This document shows positions 7,935 to 16,973 of a stretch of 64,000 nucleotides of DNA, piece after piece (the stretch's first letter is position 1; every line of letters starts with the position of its first letter). The notes under the pieces were generated by a model. That model did no database searches. It worked only from the letters and a program-made list of their open reading frames with translations, and was not told where the DNA came from. Source of the stretch: Actinoplanes sp. SE50/110 (GTDB lineage: Bacteria; Actinomycetota; Actinomycetes; Mycobacteriales; Micromonosporaceae); the NCBI RefSeq assembly GCF_900119315.1, contig NZ_LT827010.1:6419001-6483000 (forward strand), written 5' to 3'. The position numbers and the translations under genes were made by a program.

Positions 7935-8354
7935 ATGGTCAATCACGAGGTGATGCAGATGGCAGCCACGGCGCTGCAGGTTGAAACCGTCGCCAGCCGG
8001 CGCGGAATTCAGGTGCGCGTCGCCGGTGAACTCGATCTGGCAACTGCGGGGATACTCGGCGTGGCCTTAGCCGAAGCGCTGGCGGCCGGGGTCGGCCACA
8101 TCGACCTGGATTTGGCGGACGTGTCGTTTCTCGACTGTGCCGGTCTGCGGACGTTGGAGCGTGCCGTCACAGCGTCAGGCAAGCGGCTGCGGCTGGTGGC
8201 TGCCAGTGCGACTGTCTGCTGGATGCTGCGCATCGCCGGCATGCAGTGGCACCTCGACACTGCGGCATGCGAGCGACAATCCGGGTGTCCAGGCCCGCTC
8301 AACCCGGCCGGTCACCTTGAGATTCCTCAAGGGCCGCCTGAGCCTGAGGTCTGA
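7935..8354 (+). CDS. STAS-domain protein (anti-sigma factor antagonist type)
   Basis: The 139-residue product has a STAS fold from about residue 10: IQVRVAGELDLATAGILGVA, then HIDLDLADVSFLDCAGLRTLE, then a C-terminal helix. In SpoIIAA-like antagonists the DSSG loop carries the phosphorylated Ser; here the loop is DCAG, so neither position can take phosphate in the usual way. Such variants may be constitutively active or only structural. The start is ATG at 7935 behind a GGGGA; another ATG at 7953 is possible. It lies near a GAF protein and a chemoreceptor, so a shared signalling role is possible. Confidence 0.75.
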   Translation: MVNHEVMQMAATALQVETVASRRGIQVRVAGELDLATAGILGVALAEALAAGVGHIDLDLADVSFLDCAGLRTLERAVTASGKRLRLVAASATVCWMLRIAGMQWHLDTAACERQSGCPGPLNPAGHLEIPQGPPEPEV

Positions 8355-8778
8355 CAACGGTTCGGTCACGGTCTCACCGCCGCGCTGTCGCCGCCCGGCG
8401 GGCAGTCGGCGGGGGCAGTGATTGCGCCGTCGTACCCGGGCGGCATGTCAGCCAGGGTCGCGGACCCTGTCGACGGGGGCATGATCCTGTCGCGGCTGCA
8501 GCCCGGCGATCACACCTGCATCACACACGGCGTGATCGTGCCGGAGACCGCGTTGATTCTGCGCCGTTGTCCTCAAGGCAGTCGTCGCCAGTGCCGATAG
8601 GTACGGCTTTCGGTGCTTCAGCCGGTGTGTGCATGGCTGAGGGTCGCCTGTTGTGCTCGGGCAGGAGTTTGCCTCTCAGAGTGGGCCGGATCTGAATTCA
8701 AGCCATCGGGCGCTCTCGTCTCGGTGTAGCCCGTGCCCGGGTGCTCGTCTCGCCGGTAAATCGGCGGCGGGATATCGC
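8355..8778. other. Spacer with a possible sensory-domain remnant
   Basis: A short plus-strand frame (8418-8600, 60 codons) contains LSRLQPGDHTCI, which recalls the start of MEDS sensory domains (PGDHxC), and then ends. No other part of that domain follows. I treat it as a possible decayed fragment. Nothing else is recognised in the spacer. Confidence 0.3.
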
Positions 8779-9291
8779 TCAGGTGAGGTTGCTGAACTGC
8801 TGCAGGAGAGCGCCGGCCTGTTGTGCTCCGGTGTGCAGCTGTTGGAGCTGGTCGGCGGTGAACTGCTGGGCGGTGACGCCGATGATGCAGTGGGCGCCGA
8901 CGGTCTGCCCGGCGAGGACGATCGGCACGCCGGCGTAGCTGGCTACGTTGTCGACGGTCACCAGCGGGTTGGCGGCGTGTGTGGACGCGGCCATGTCGGG
9001 GATCACGTAGGGCTGTCCGGTGGTGACGGTGTTGACGCAGAACGACCACTCGATCGGGGTGCCGCCGGCCGCGGCGATCCAGCAGCCGTCAAGGCTGGTG
9101 GAACCGGCGAACAGCTGTGAGGTGTCGAGGACCAAGGTGACCAGGCTGATCGGCATGCCGGTGGCTTGTGCGGTGTCTTCGGCAACGTGGTTGAGCCCGG
9201 CGCGCAGGGCGGGGTTGTCGAAGTCGATTGCGGCCAGGACACGCATCCGGGCAGGATCGGTCAGGGTGTGAGCGGCGGGAGCGGCGGACAT
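8779..9291 (-). CDS. GAF-domain sensor protein
   Basis: The 170-residue single-domain protein fits a small-molecule-binding GAF domain. An N-terminal helix (LRAGLNHVAEDTAQATGMPI) precedes a central strand region with WSFCVNTV and then SYAGVPIVLAGQTVGAHCII, the usual late GAF strands with a Y-x-G-x-P-I pattern. No output domain is attached, so it probably senses a ligand and passes the signal to a partner. It is the last gene of an operon behind the chemoreceptor and an 87-residue protein. The ATG at 9291 has GGAGAACACC directly in front. Confidence 0.75.
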   Translation of the reverse strand: MSAAPAAHTLTDPARMRVLAAIDFDNPALRAGLNHVAEDTAQATGMPISLVTLVLDTSQLFAGSTSLDGCWIAAAGGTPIEWSFCVNTVTTGQPYVIPDMAASTHAANPLVTVDNVASYAGVPIVLAGQTVGAHCIIGVTAQQFTADQLQQLHTGAQQAGALLQQFSNLT

Positions 9292-9347
9292 GGTGTTCTC
9301 CTGGGGATGGTGCGGGAGGGCCTGGTGCAGCTGGCAGTGAGCCGGGC

Positions 9348-9611
9348 TTACTTCACCGTGTCGTGCAACGCCCGGTAGGTGACGGCGCGGATCTTCTCGG
9401 ATCGGGCAGTGACGCGTACCAGGTCGCCGAGCTCCATGAGGTACTCGGTCATCTTGACCAGGTCGTCGGTGCTGGCCGAGGTTCGGCGGCCGGCCTTCTT
9501 GACCGCGAGGTCGGTGAGAGCCCTGGCCGCGTCGGCGCCGACGGATGCGGTGAGCGCGGTGAGCAGGCTTTTCTCGGTAGGTTGCGCATAGTCGTAGCCG
9601 GGGATGGTCAT
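9348..9611 (-). CDS. Small hypothetical protein of the receptor operon
   Basis: This 87-residue, mostly helical, soluble protein begins MTIPGYDYAQPTEKSLLTAL. It contains ARALTDLAVKKAGRRTSAST followed by a leucine-rich helix (LVKMTEYLMELGDLVRVTAR). It has no signal peptide or membrane helix. It sits between the chemoreceptor (125 bases upstream) and the GAF protein (56 bases downstream) on the same strand, with GGAG before its ATG. The family is not recognised; an adaptor role is only a guess from position. Confidence 0.6.
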   Translation of the reverse strand: MTIPGYDYAQPTEKSLLTALTASVGADAARALTDLAVKKAGRRTSASTDDLVKMTEYLMELGDLVRVTARSEKIRAVTYRALHDTVK

Positions 9612-9735
9612 TGCAGGACTCCTAGCTGTGGCAATCGCGGGGCGCGGCCGGGTGGCGGGTGCGGTGTTTACGGGCTGCCGGCGACGTTGCTGCGGCGGCC
9701 CTGAGCGCGTCGGTTGTCCGGCGCCCGGGCGGATC

Positions 9736-11352
9736 TCAGTAGTGGAAGCGCTGGACGAGGTCCTGCAGGCCGGTCGCGGCCCGGGACAGTTCCGCGGTCG
9801 CGGTGCGAGCCTCGGTCATCCCGGCGCTGGTGCTGGCGGCACCGTCGGCGACGCCGCCGATGGTGCCGGCGATGTCACCGGCCCCGATCGCTGCCTGAGC
9901 GATGTTGCGGCCGATCTCTGCGGTGGTGGCGGTCTGTTCCTCGACCGCCGCGGCGATCGTGGTCTGGTACTGGTTGATCTGCTCGATCACCCGGGAAATC
10001 TCGCCGATCGAGCCGGCGGCGGCGCGGGCGTCGGACTGGATCGCCGAGACGCGGGCGGCGATGTCTTCGGTAGCGCGGGCGGTTTCCTGGGCCAGGTCCT
10101 TGACCTCGCTGGCGACCACGGCGAAACCCTTACCGGCGTCGCCGGCGCGGGCGGCCTCGATGGTGGCGTTGAGGGCGAGCAGGTTGGTCTGCTCGGCGAT
10201 CGCGGTGATCAGCTGGAGCACGTTGCCGATCTCGGCGCTGGAGGCATCAAGCCGGGTGACCGTGCCCGAGGCGCTGGCCGCCGCATCAACGGCCGACGCG
10301 GCGACCCGGGCCGCATCCGAGGCAGACTCGGCGATCTCCCGGATCGCCGCGGACATCTCCTCGGCGCCCGCGACAACCGACTGCACACTGGCCGACACCT
10401 GGCTGGCCGCGGCCGCGACTGACTGCGACCGGCCGGAGGTGTCCTCGGCGGTCCCGGCGATCGCGGTGCTGGTGGCCGCCAGCTGAGTGGCCGAGCTCGC
10501 GACGCCGTCAGCCGTTTCGGCGACTGCCCGCACCGTCTCCCGCACACCCGTGGTGGCCTGCGTCAGCACGGCGGCCATCCGGCCGATCTCATCCCGGGAG
10601 CCCACCTCGGCGATACCGGTCAAGTCACCCCCGGCCATCCCGGTCAGCACTGTGCCGACCTCGCGCAGCGGCCGCACGATGCACCGCACCGTGTACGCGG
10701 CAACGATCGCGCCGACCAGCACACCCACGCTGAGCAGAATGATCAGGTTGGTGCGGGCGTGGTGGTAGGTGTCAGCGGCCTCCGTCACCCGCGCGACGCC
10801 CTGCGCCTGCTCGGCGGCGCCGGCGGTGTCGAGCGCGGCCATCACCTTGGTCATGATCGGGTTGGCGGTGGTGGTGGCCACCTTCTCGAACGTCGGGTAA
10901 TCGCCGGCAAGCGCCGCCGGAAGCTGCTGTGTGTCCCGCACATTGACGTACTGCTGCCACAGCTGGGTGAACTCGTCGACGCCGGCCGGGTCGTTCGCGT
11001 CGGCCCGGTAGGCGGCCGCCGCCGCGGCGACAGCCTTGTCGGCCGCATCCAGCTTGGCCTGCGCGGCCTTCTTGTCCGCCAGCAGCGCCACGTCACGCAC
11101 CGCGATCCGGGCGGTCAACGCCTGCTGACGCAACTGGGCCAGCTGCACCGCCGGGACCAGGCTCTTCTGCTGGATGGCCTCACCGCTGCGGTACACGGCG
11201 GCCAAACTGGCGATCGCCAGCAAGCCCGCAGCAACCGCCGCGGCCGCGACGACACCCACCGCGGTGAAAATCTTCACCGCCACCGGAAGATCAGCGAACC
11301 AACGGCCGGCCGGGTTCCCGGTACGGCGCACGACACCATCAGTACGGGCCAT
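9736..11352 (-). CDS. Methyl-accepting chemotaxis-type receptor
   Basis: The 538-residue membrane receptor has a first helix at about 25-55 and an extracytoplasmic four-helix-bundle sensor (about 55-200). The second helix (LIILLSVGVLVGAIVAAY) is followed by a HAMP linker and a long coiled-coil signalling domain. The hairpin tip is well conserved (ITAIAEQTNLLALNATIEAA, then RAGDAGKGFAVVASEVKDLA), the site where CheA/CheW bind. No che genes are in the window, so it may act with a remote cluster or a non-motility pathway. It heads the operon with the 87-residue and GAF proteins. Confidence 0.9.
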   Translation of the reverse strand: MARTDGVVRRTGNPAGRWFADLPVAVKIFTAVGVVAAAAVAAGLLAIASLAAVYRSGEAIQQKSLVPAVQLAQLRQQALTARIAVRDVALLADKKAAQAKLDAADKAVAAAAAAYRADANDPAGVDEFTQLWQQYVNVRDTQQLPAALAGDYPTFEKVATTTANPIMTKVMAALDTAGAAEQAQGVARVTEAADTYHHARTNLIILLSVGVLVGAIVAAYTVRCIVRPLREVGTVLTGMAGGDLTGIAEVGSRDEIGRMAAVLTQATTGVRETVRAVAETADGVASSATQLAATSTAIAGTAEDTSGRSQSVAAAASQVSASVQSVVAGAEEMSAAIREIAESASDAARVAASAVDAAASASGTVTRLDASSAEIGNVLQLITAIAEQTNLLALNATIEAARAGDAGKGFAVVASEVKDLAQETARATEDIAARVSAIQSDARAAAGSIGEISRVIEQINQYQTTIAAAVEEQTATTAEIGRNIAQAAIGAGDIAGTIGGVADGAASTSAGMTEARTATAELSRAATGLQDLVQRFHY

Positions 11353-11764
11353 CAGAGTGGTCCTTCAGCCTCAGGGGCTGCGGCTGCCCCCGCTACCCTC
11401 GCTGCCTCTTCGACCTACCCGACAACCCGGCTTAGCAGCGCACCCGAGATGCAACCCATCTCAGACCGGCAGCAGCCCTGCCGATAAGTCTGACGGTCGA
11501 CCGTGTCCACCCACCCAGGTGGACCCGGCCGGTGATCCCTGCCCGGATCACCGGCCGGTTCACCATGCCGCCAGTCCGGCGGCGGGGAGGCCTCAGGTTC
11601 ACCGCTTCAGAGCGATGACCAATTCTCCTGCACCACTCGGGTAATCGGGTGGGTCGTCACCGAGCACCCGGCGACAACCGGCCAGGGCCTGCCCGTACAG
11701 CGGGCCCGCCCGCCCAGATCTTCAAATCCTCCTGCCGCTCCAGGCGTGGGCGGATGGTTCGGTC
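11353..11764. other. Gene-free spacer of 412 bases with two hairpins
   Basis: No coding frame is supported here. A long terminator hairpin (11525-11558) and a smaller TCCACC/GGTGGA hairpin just to its left separate the TetR gene from the chemoreceptor gene on the same strand. The promoter of the receptor operon should lie in the part next to 11352. Confidence 0.5.
11525..11558 (-). terminator. Long hairpin downstream of the TetR gene
   Basis: A perfect 14-bp stem (CCGGCCGGTGATCC / GGATCACCGGCCGG) has a six-base loop. It lies between the end of the TetR gene and the chemoreceptor promoter region. The stem is symmetric and could act in both directions. Confidence 0.65.
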
Positions 11765-12331
11765 CTACTCGTAGGCGGTTAGCCAGTCGGACATCTGCTT
11801 GACCTCGCGCCAGATGAACCCTTCGTCGTGGAAGGCGTTCGCCAAGGTCGCAACGCCTTGACTGAACGCTATGACGTGCATGGCGAGTGCATCGGCCTCC
11901 GATTCGTGCCCGAGCAACGCGAACTGTTCACGCAACCAGGTGCGGAACAGGGTGAACACGCTGTTGGCTTCAGCGAACGACGCATGATTCAACTTCGCCA
12001 GTTCGGTGGTCAAAGTGCCTACCGGGCACCCGTACATCTGGACATCAGCCCGATTGGTCAGCGGAATCTCGATGTACCTGCGGATCCGCCCGGCAGGTGT
12101 GGGCTCCTCGGTCTCCCATCGCTCGAGCATCCGCCGCCTCTCGGCGAGACGGGCATCGATCACGGCCGCCAGGATGTCGTCCTTCGTCTTGAAGTGGTAG
12201 TAAAAGTTCCCTCGCGATATCTGGACGGCCTCGGCGATCGCGGCGAACGAGGTGTGCTCGTACCCCTGCTGATAAAACAGCCGATCGGCCGCCTCGATGA
12301 TCTGCTCTCGGGTCGCCTTGACGCCGCCCAT
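11765..12331 (-). CDS. TetR-family repressor
   Basis: This 188-residue regulator has an N-terminal DNA-binding domain (TREQIIEAADRLFYQQGYEH, TSFAAIAEAVQISRGNFYYH, FKTKDD). A helical ligand domain follows, containing MYGCPVGTLTTELAKLN as in the TetR_C/NemR-like group. It is divergent from the ene-reductase gene, and three copies of a palindromic site lie in the shared spacer. Auto-repression and repression of the reductase until a reactive electrophile binds is the standard model for such pairs, but it is inferred here. ATG at 12331 is preferred over GTG one codon upstream. Confidence 0.85.
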   Translation of the reverse strand: MGGVKATREQIIEAADRLFYQQGYEHTSFAAIAEAVQISRGNFYYHFKTKDDILAAVIDARLAERRRMLERWETEEPTPAGRIRRYIEIPLTNRADVQMYGCPVGTLTTELAKLNHASFAEANSVFTLFRTWLREQFALLGHESEADALAMHVIAFSQGVATLANAFHDEGFIWREVKQMSDWLTAYE

Positions 12332-12371
12332 CACACACCCCCTCGTCAGGACGCAGATTCTAACACCCGGC

Positions 12372-12468
12372 TAGGTCGCCCGTCCTACGTGACGCGTCGG
12401 CAAGAGCGCTCCCGCTTGACGTCTTTAGGTCGCCCGTCCTAATGTTTCGGCCTGGGACGCCCGTCCTA
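12372..12468. promoter_or_regulatory. Three operator repeats between the TetR and ene-reductase genes
   Basis: The 16-base sequence TAGGTCGCCCGTCCTA occurs identically at 12372-12387 and 12426-12441. A close version, TGGGACGCCCGTCCTA, is at 12453-12468. Each is an imperfect palindrome (TAGG ... CCTA). Spacing is 54 and 27 bases from start to start, that is about five and two and a half helical turns. The last copy is 26 bases before the reductase start, so it can overlap its promoter. Confidence 0.75.
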
Positions 12469-12494
12469 GTGAAGAGATAGCAGCGGAGGTCACC

Positions 12495-13568
12495 TTGTCA
12501 ACCGGCCTTTTCGAGCCGTTCCCTCTGGGAGATCTGACCCTCGCGAACCGCATGGTCATGGCACCGCTGACCCGCAATCGCGCCGACCATGACGGGGTCG
12601 TCACGCCGATGATGGTCACCCACTACCGTCAGCGTGCTACCACAGGCCTGATCATCAGCGAGTCCACTCCCGTCTCGGCCGAGGGCGTCGGCTACCCCAA
12701 CACCCCCGGCATTCACACCGAGGCCCAGGCGGCCGGCTGGCTCCGCCTCACCGAGGCGGTCCACGCAGAATCAGGTCGCGTCTTCGTCCAACTGCAGCAC
12801 TGTGGGCGGATCTCGCACCCGAGCCTGCTGCCGGACGGCAGCACCCCGGTGGCGCCATCGGCGCTACGGCCGTCGGGCCAGACTTTTACGCCTTCGGGGC
12901 TTCAGGAGTTCGTCATGCCACGCGAACTCGAAGCCCACGAGGTGCCGGAGATCGTCGCTCAATTCGAGCATGCCGCCAAACGGGCGCTCGACGCCGGATT
13001 CGACGGCGTCGAAGTACATGCAGGCAACGGCTACCTCGTCGACCAGTTCCTGCGCGATGCGACAAACATCCGCACCGACGCGTACGGAGGCAGTCCCCGC
13101 AACCGGATGCGCCTGCTCAACGAGATCCTCGACGCGGTGTGTGCAGTGTGGCCGGCACACCGGGTGGGAGTGCGGTTCACCCCCGAGAACAGCTTCAACT
13201 CGATGGCGGATACCAACCCACAGGCGCACTTCCGGTACTTCCTCGAACAGCTCCGGACCCGCGACCTCGCCTATGTCCACATGCTCGAAGGTGACATGAC
13301 GACGAAAACCAGCGCCCTCGACTACCGCGCTCTTCGCGACGCGTTCACCGGCACCTACATCGCCAACAACGGATATGACCTCCCCCGTGCCCAGACAGCG
13401 ATCCGGGACGGCGCCGCCGACCTCATCGCCTTCGGTGTCCCGTTCCTGGCCAACCCCGATCTGGTCCGCCGCTACCGCGACGGCCTCCCCCTCAACACCG
13501 CCGACCCGTCCACCTACTACACAGGCGGCCCACTCGGATACATTGACTACCCCACGTACGACGCCTGA
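12495..13568 (+). CDS. Old-yellow-enzyme-type ene-reductase (alkene reductase)
   Basis: This 357-residue TIM-barrel flavoprotein should reduce activated C=C bonds of enals, enones or nitro compounds with NAD(P)H. Family motifs include MVMAPLTRNRA (FMN site), VEVHAGNGYLVDQFLRD with the substrate-binding His/Asn pair, GGSPRNRMRL, and a phosphate-binding end (DLIAFGVPFLANPDL). TTG at 12495 is chosen because GGAGGT lies at 12485-12490, five bases before it. Regulation by the divergent TetR protein is likely. Confidence 0.9.
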   Translation: MSTGLFEPFPLGDLTLANRMVMAPLTRNRADHDGVVTPMMVTHYRQRATTGLIISESTPVSAEGVGYPNTPGIHTEAQAAGWLRLTEAVHAESGRVFVQLQHCGRISHPSLLPDGSTPVAPSALRPSGQTFTPSGLQEFVMPRELEAHEVPEIVAQFEHAAKRALDAGFDGVEVHAGNGYLVDQFLRDATNIRTDAYGGSPRNRMRLLNEILDAVCAVWPAHRVGVRFTPENSFNSMADTNPQAHFRYFLEQLRTRDLAYVHMLEGDMTTKTSALDYRALRDAFTGTYIANNGYDLPRAQTAIRDGAADLIAFGVPFLANPDLVRRYRDGLPLNTADPSTYYTGGPLGYIDYPTYDA

Positions 13569-14002
13569 CCTCATCTGAAACAGATCCCCAAACCCGAGGT
13601 CGTCGGCGACGTCACATGCGGCGACGAACCCTGGACGCGATCTACCGCGTTAACAATCGCCGGCCTGTTTCGAAGAACCAGACTTGGCCCCACTGGGCGA
13701 ACTTCTTTCGGTACCAGTGACTCCGGGCCAAGAGCGCGCCAAAGAGAAGAATCCGCAGGCCAAAGGTGGCGCCGAATGGTCTTGGTACGCAGTGGGGTGA
13801 AGCCAAGAGAAGTTCGATCGCTGGTACCGAAACAGGTTCGTACAAACACCGGCCTATGTCCCGGCTTCCCAGCAGGGCCTTGCGACACTCGCCGACGCCT
13901 TCGGTGACCGGGATCTCCTGCAACATGAGGCGCAACTCGGGGAAATCCTGCCCGCCGCCCGCATCGTCACATCCGCCAAGACCCAACCCGTAAAGGAACG
14001 GC
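13569..14002. other. Spacer with a possible decayed gene fragment
   Basis: No intact gene is supported. One plus-strand frame (about 13800-13985), with no start codon, reads like a protein (FDRWYRNRFVQTPAYVPASQ, GLATLADAFGDRDLLQHEAQ, LGEILPAARIVTSA). It has an in-frame TGA before it and runs into the next gene out of phase. It may be the remnant of a gene once upstream of the YciI-type gene. Confidence 0.35.
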
Positions 14003-14296
14003 ATGTTCATCGTCTTGCTCCGGTTCACCGAAAACAAAGCCGCCGCCGGCGAGCACATGCCCGGCCACCAGCAGTGGATCAAGCAAGGTCTGGAAGATCA
14101 GGTATTCCTGCTCGTGGGCGGCATCCAGCCACAACTCGGGGGCGCGGTGCTGGCGCACAACACGTCCCTACCGCAGTTGCAACAACGGGTCGACGCCGAC
14201 CCGTTCGTCATCCACCGGGTCGTCGACGCCGAGATCCTGGAAATCACGCCGGGCGCGACCGACCCGCGGCTGGACTTCCTGATGCCGGTGGGATGA
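14003..14296 (+). CDS. YciI-like (YCII-domain) protein
   Basis: This 97-residue protein has a ferredoxin-like YCII fold: MFIVLLRFTENKA, an HMPGHQQWIKQGLED segment with the conserved His/Asp pair, then FLLVGGIQPQLGGAVLAHN and a C-terminal strand (VVDAEILEI). Related proteins include YciI and dioxygenase-like dehydrochlorinases; the substrate cannot be predicted. AGGAAC lies just before the ATG at 14003. It lies beside decayed genes but is itself intact. Confidence 0.7.
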   Translation: MFIVLLRFTENKAAAGEHMPGHQQWIKQGLEDQVFLLVGGIQPQLGGAVLAHNTSLPQLQQRVDADPFVIHRVVDAEILEITPGATDPRLDFLMPVG

Positions 14297-14418
14297 CGTG
14301 GTTGACCAGCGCGACCAAGGAGGCCCTGCGCTTGGGTAGACCTCCGATAGCGCGAAGGGTCAAGTCCTAGCGGTTATTCGTGCGTCTTACTGTGTTGCCA
14401 TCAGTAGTGTCCGGCGCA

Positions 14419-14760
14419 TGCTCGTGCACCAGTACGCCTACTTCGCGCTCTCCTCGAACCAGGTGTCGGCCGCTGAGACCACCGCGCGGTTGCTGATTGA
14501 TCCTGATGAGGTCGTGATCCGGGGCAGCCGTCATGTGGAACCGGTGCGACCCGCTTCCACAGCTGGAAGATTGTTTGCCGCAAGCCAGGACTGACGGTGG
14601 AAGAGCAGATCACCACCATCATTGATCGGCTGTTCGAATACGCCCCGATGATCGGCGACGTCGCGACCGAGCTCGACCGGATTGATGGCATGCCGGGTGC
14701 AGCGACCATGCAGGCCGTTCGGGTGTTTGGACATCCTGCAGCTAAGGCTGAGGAACTCAG
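14419..14760 (+). pseudogene. Frameshifted DUF4279 gene
   Basis: From the ATG at 14419 the frame reads MLVHQYAYFALSSNQVSAAE with LLIDPDEVVIRGSR, then drifts and stops at 14592. The family pattern continues in another frame from about 14554 (RFHSWKIVCRKPGLTVEEQI, then TTIIDRLFEY). This is the order seen in DUF4279 proteins. A one-base insertion or deletion near 14550 explains both halves. Downstream of about 14755 the sequence no longer fits. A sequencing error cannot be excluded. Confidence 0.6.
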
Positions 14761-14911
14761 CCGCCCTCCGCGGTGGCCATCGCGAGCGCCCTGCGAAAGG
14801 CCCTCGCGGAGCTGTCGCTGGACTGCAGCAAGCGCGCGCTTCTATGGACGGCCGCCATACTGACCGCCATCCACGTACTATAAGCATCGCCGTGAAGGCC
14901 AGAAACAGGCT

Positions 14912-15643
14912 TTATAGGACCCTGCAGCCGGTCCGTACGGGCACTGCTGGAGAGAGCCCGCCGCTACCGTGATCTTCAGCCTGAATATAAGCATCCAGAG
15001 GAACATCATTTCCGAACCAAGAACAGTCATATCTATTAATGTCAACGGTGAACGAGCCGCCCGGTAAATTGAATGGTCGCGGGGTGGACTGGACGGTTCG
15101 CTCCCACAGCACCTTCCCACTTGAGGTCTCGTGCAGACGGATAGTGACAGGTCCTACGCTGAACTGAGAGGCGGAAACCCGGAAGCGCGGAATATCGTCA
15201 GTCGAATCGGAGGAACATATGTTGTCCGCGCCGCACACAGGCTGCGGCCACCAGCGACCCACGGTAATCTTCAGATCCAGTCGGTTCTGCGGAGCCATTT
15301 TGTTGTAGTACTGATTAAGAAGACGGTTCTGAGGGGTGACGCAGACCTGGTCAGAGGGCCTGGCATCGCGCCATACATACGGCTCTTGGCAGAAATCACT
15401 GCTCACTGGGGTAAGTGGTGTAGCCGGAATGTGCACCGTTCGGGAGGCGGCTGCTTCGTTATCTGCCCAGGCCTGACGACGCAAGTCAGGGGGCACACAT
15501 ACGTGGTCGCCGACAAATGCCTCCCGCCAGACGTAGCCTTCTAAGCAGGCGTCATCGGGCGGATTTCCCGCTGCTGCCACCGGACCGAAGATTACGGCCT
15601 GAATGCCGGCAACGGCAAGCAAGGCAAGCATGGCGGGACGCAT
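14912..15643 (-). CDS. Secreted protein with a duplicated YVWR motif
   Basis: The 243-residue product has a signal peptide (MRPAMLALLAVAGIQ to VAAAG). Two copies of a short cysteine-bounded motif follow: CLEGYVWREAFVGDHVCVPP and CQEPYVWRDARPSDQVCVTP. A strand-rich C-terminal domain with Cys pairs comes next (KITVGRWWPQPVCGAD, DCSWFGNDVPLDAY). The repeat (C-x3-YVWR-x-A-x3-D-x-VCV-x-P) is found in many secreted actinobacterial proteins of unknown role. The start is ATG at 15643. It stands alone among decayed genes. Confidence 0.65.
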   Translation of the reverse strand: MRPAMLALLAVAGIQAVIFGPVAAAGNPPDDACLEGYVWREAFVGDHVCVPPDLRRQAWADNEAAASRTVHIPATPLTPVSSDFCQEPYVWRDARPSDQVCVTPQNRLLNQYYNKMAPQNRLDLKITVGRWWPQPVCGADNICSSDSTDDIPRFRVSASQFSVGPVTIRLHETSSGKVLWERTVQSTPRPFNLPGGSFTVDINRYDCSWFGNDVPLDAYIQAEDHGSGGLSPAVPVRTGCRVL

Positions 15644-15789
15644 GCGCTTAAGCGTAGGGGGCCTAACGGTTCTCCAACCTCAGAACCGACATGTTGACCT
15701 TCTTGAGATGCGTCCTGCGCGCCCTCCCGACGGTTATAGAACCGCGACTGCGGAAGGACACGCCAGCACCGGGATAGCCTGCCCGAACT

Positions 15790-15990
15790 CACACCGGCGG
15801 CGGCCGCCGCGGCAGGCAGGTCCTCGGTGAACCAGCCGAGCCGGCGGGCGCTGTCGAAGGCGTGGAGGCTGGCGGCCATCCAGGCCTGCCGCTCGTCACC
15901 GCTGCGGCGAACTCGGGCCCGGCCACCAGGGTCATCAGGTCGCCGACCCAGTACGGGCCGCCCTACTGGTGAGACCGCGTGTTCAACTGT
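15790..15990 (-). pseudogene. Frameshifted fragment of an unrecognised gene
   Basis: Two minus-strand frames join into a coherent stretch: GGPYWVGDLMTLVAGPEFAA in one frame, continuing ERQAWMAASLHAFDSARRLG and WFTEDLPA in another. Neither frame has a start or continues as a credible protein on its own. It looks like a remnant with one indel near 15900. Confidence 0.35.
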
Positions 15991-16065
15991 CACGGGTTCG
16001 CCTACCAATCCCGTCCTCTCCATCACTTTCCGTAGTGCCTGGGGACAGGCCGGACGGCCGGGCGC

Positions 16066-16749
16066 GTGGGGTTGAATGTGGCAGTGACCGCTCATGATGT
16101 TGCTGGAAGCCTGCCGGATATCGCGACTCTGCGGGAGCGCTGTCGCGCGTTGGCGGTGCTTGAGGCGATCCTGAGCCCGGAAGAGGAGTCTCGGTACTAC
16201 TCGTTCACGTCGGCCTGGTCGGAGGGCGAGGAGCTAGCGTCTATGGACAACGGCTCCGGGGACGCCTGGTCGATCGTGTTCTCCCCTGCAGGCGCCTTTC
16301 TTTGGGGATTCGATCATGAATCTTCGATGAGCCCGGCCGTGAACAATGAGGAGTTGTGGCCGGGACTGGTCGACACGGTGCCGGACGTCTTCTCTGCCGC
16401 GGTGAACGAACCGGCGTTCAGTTACGAAGGCACGCTGGAAGCGACGGTCTGTCTGTGGCGGCAAACGGACGACGACCGTTGGCATGCCGGCGACATCGAC
16501 TTTCCCGACCGTCCCGATCCTGACGGCGCCGAACGGCTGTTTTCCGTGCTGCTCGATCCGACCGGCCTGGCCTACCACCGCTTCGCCGAGGACTACTACG
16601 GCAAGGCCGTAGATCTTGATGCCGTCCGCGAGATCCTCGCGTTGTCCCCGCTGACCACGAGCCTGGTGCGGCGCCTGAACGCTGACCGATCGACAGCCGC
16701 TCTCATCGCCGACTTGTCTTATATCGGCTATCCCTCGCAGCTGGCATAG
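16066..16749 (+). CDS. Hypothetical soluble protein
   Basis: The protein has about 220 residues (227 from GTG at 16066; GTGs at 16078 and 16084 are also possible) and no signal or membrane segment. It is acidic and rich in aromatic residues: SGDAWSIVFSPAGAFLWGFD, then HESSMSPAVNNEELWPGLVD, later RWHAGDIDFPD and HRFAEDYYGKAVDLDAV. The pattern matches a group of conserved hypothetical actinobacterial proteins without an assigned domain. It is intact, unlike its neighbours. Confidence 0.65.
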   Translation: MGLNVAVTAHDVAGSLPDIATLRERCRALAVLEAILSPEEESRYYSFTSAWSEGEELASMDNGSGDAWSIVFSPAGAFLWGFDHESSMSPAVNNEELWPGLVDTVPDVFSAAVNEPAFSYEGTLEATVCLWRQTDDDRWHAGDIDFPDRPDPDGAERLFSVLLDPTGLAYHRFAEDYYGKAVDLDAVREILALSPLTTSLVRRLNADRSTAALIADLSYIGYPSQLA

Positions 16750-16973
16750 CGCTCAACCCTCGTGCGAGTGGCCAACTCCCCGATGTGGTGCACCTACTGG
16801 TCACGGCCGCGGCCAGGGGCGTAGCTGGACCAGGTGGTGCCTGCTTCGGCGGCAAGGCGAGGACCGCGTGGTGTTCCTCGCCGGCCCATGGCGGGCCTGA
16901 GCTCCCGGGCTCAGATCGCGCCATGGGCTTCGTTGACGTGCAGTGGCAGCCTGTGAGTCCCAGACGACCCGAT

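Noticed and set aside
9604..10422. Plus-strand frame of 272 codons
   Set aside because: It is antisense to the chemoreceptor, with Gly/Arg/Asp-rich shadow composition.
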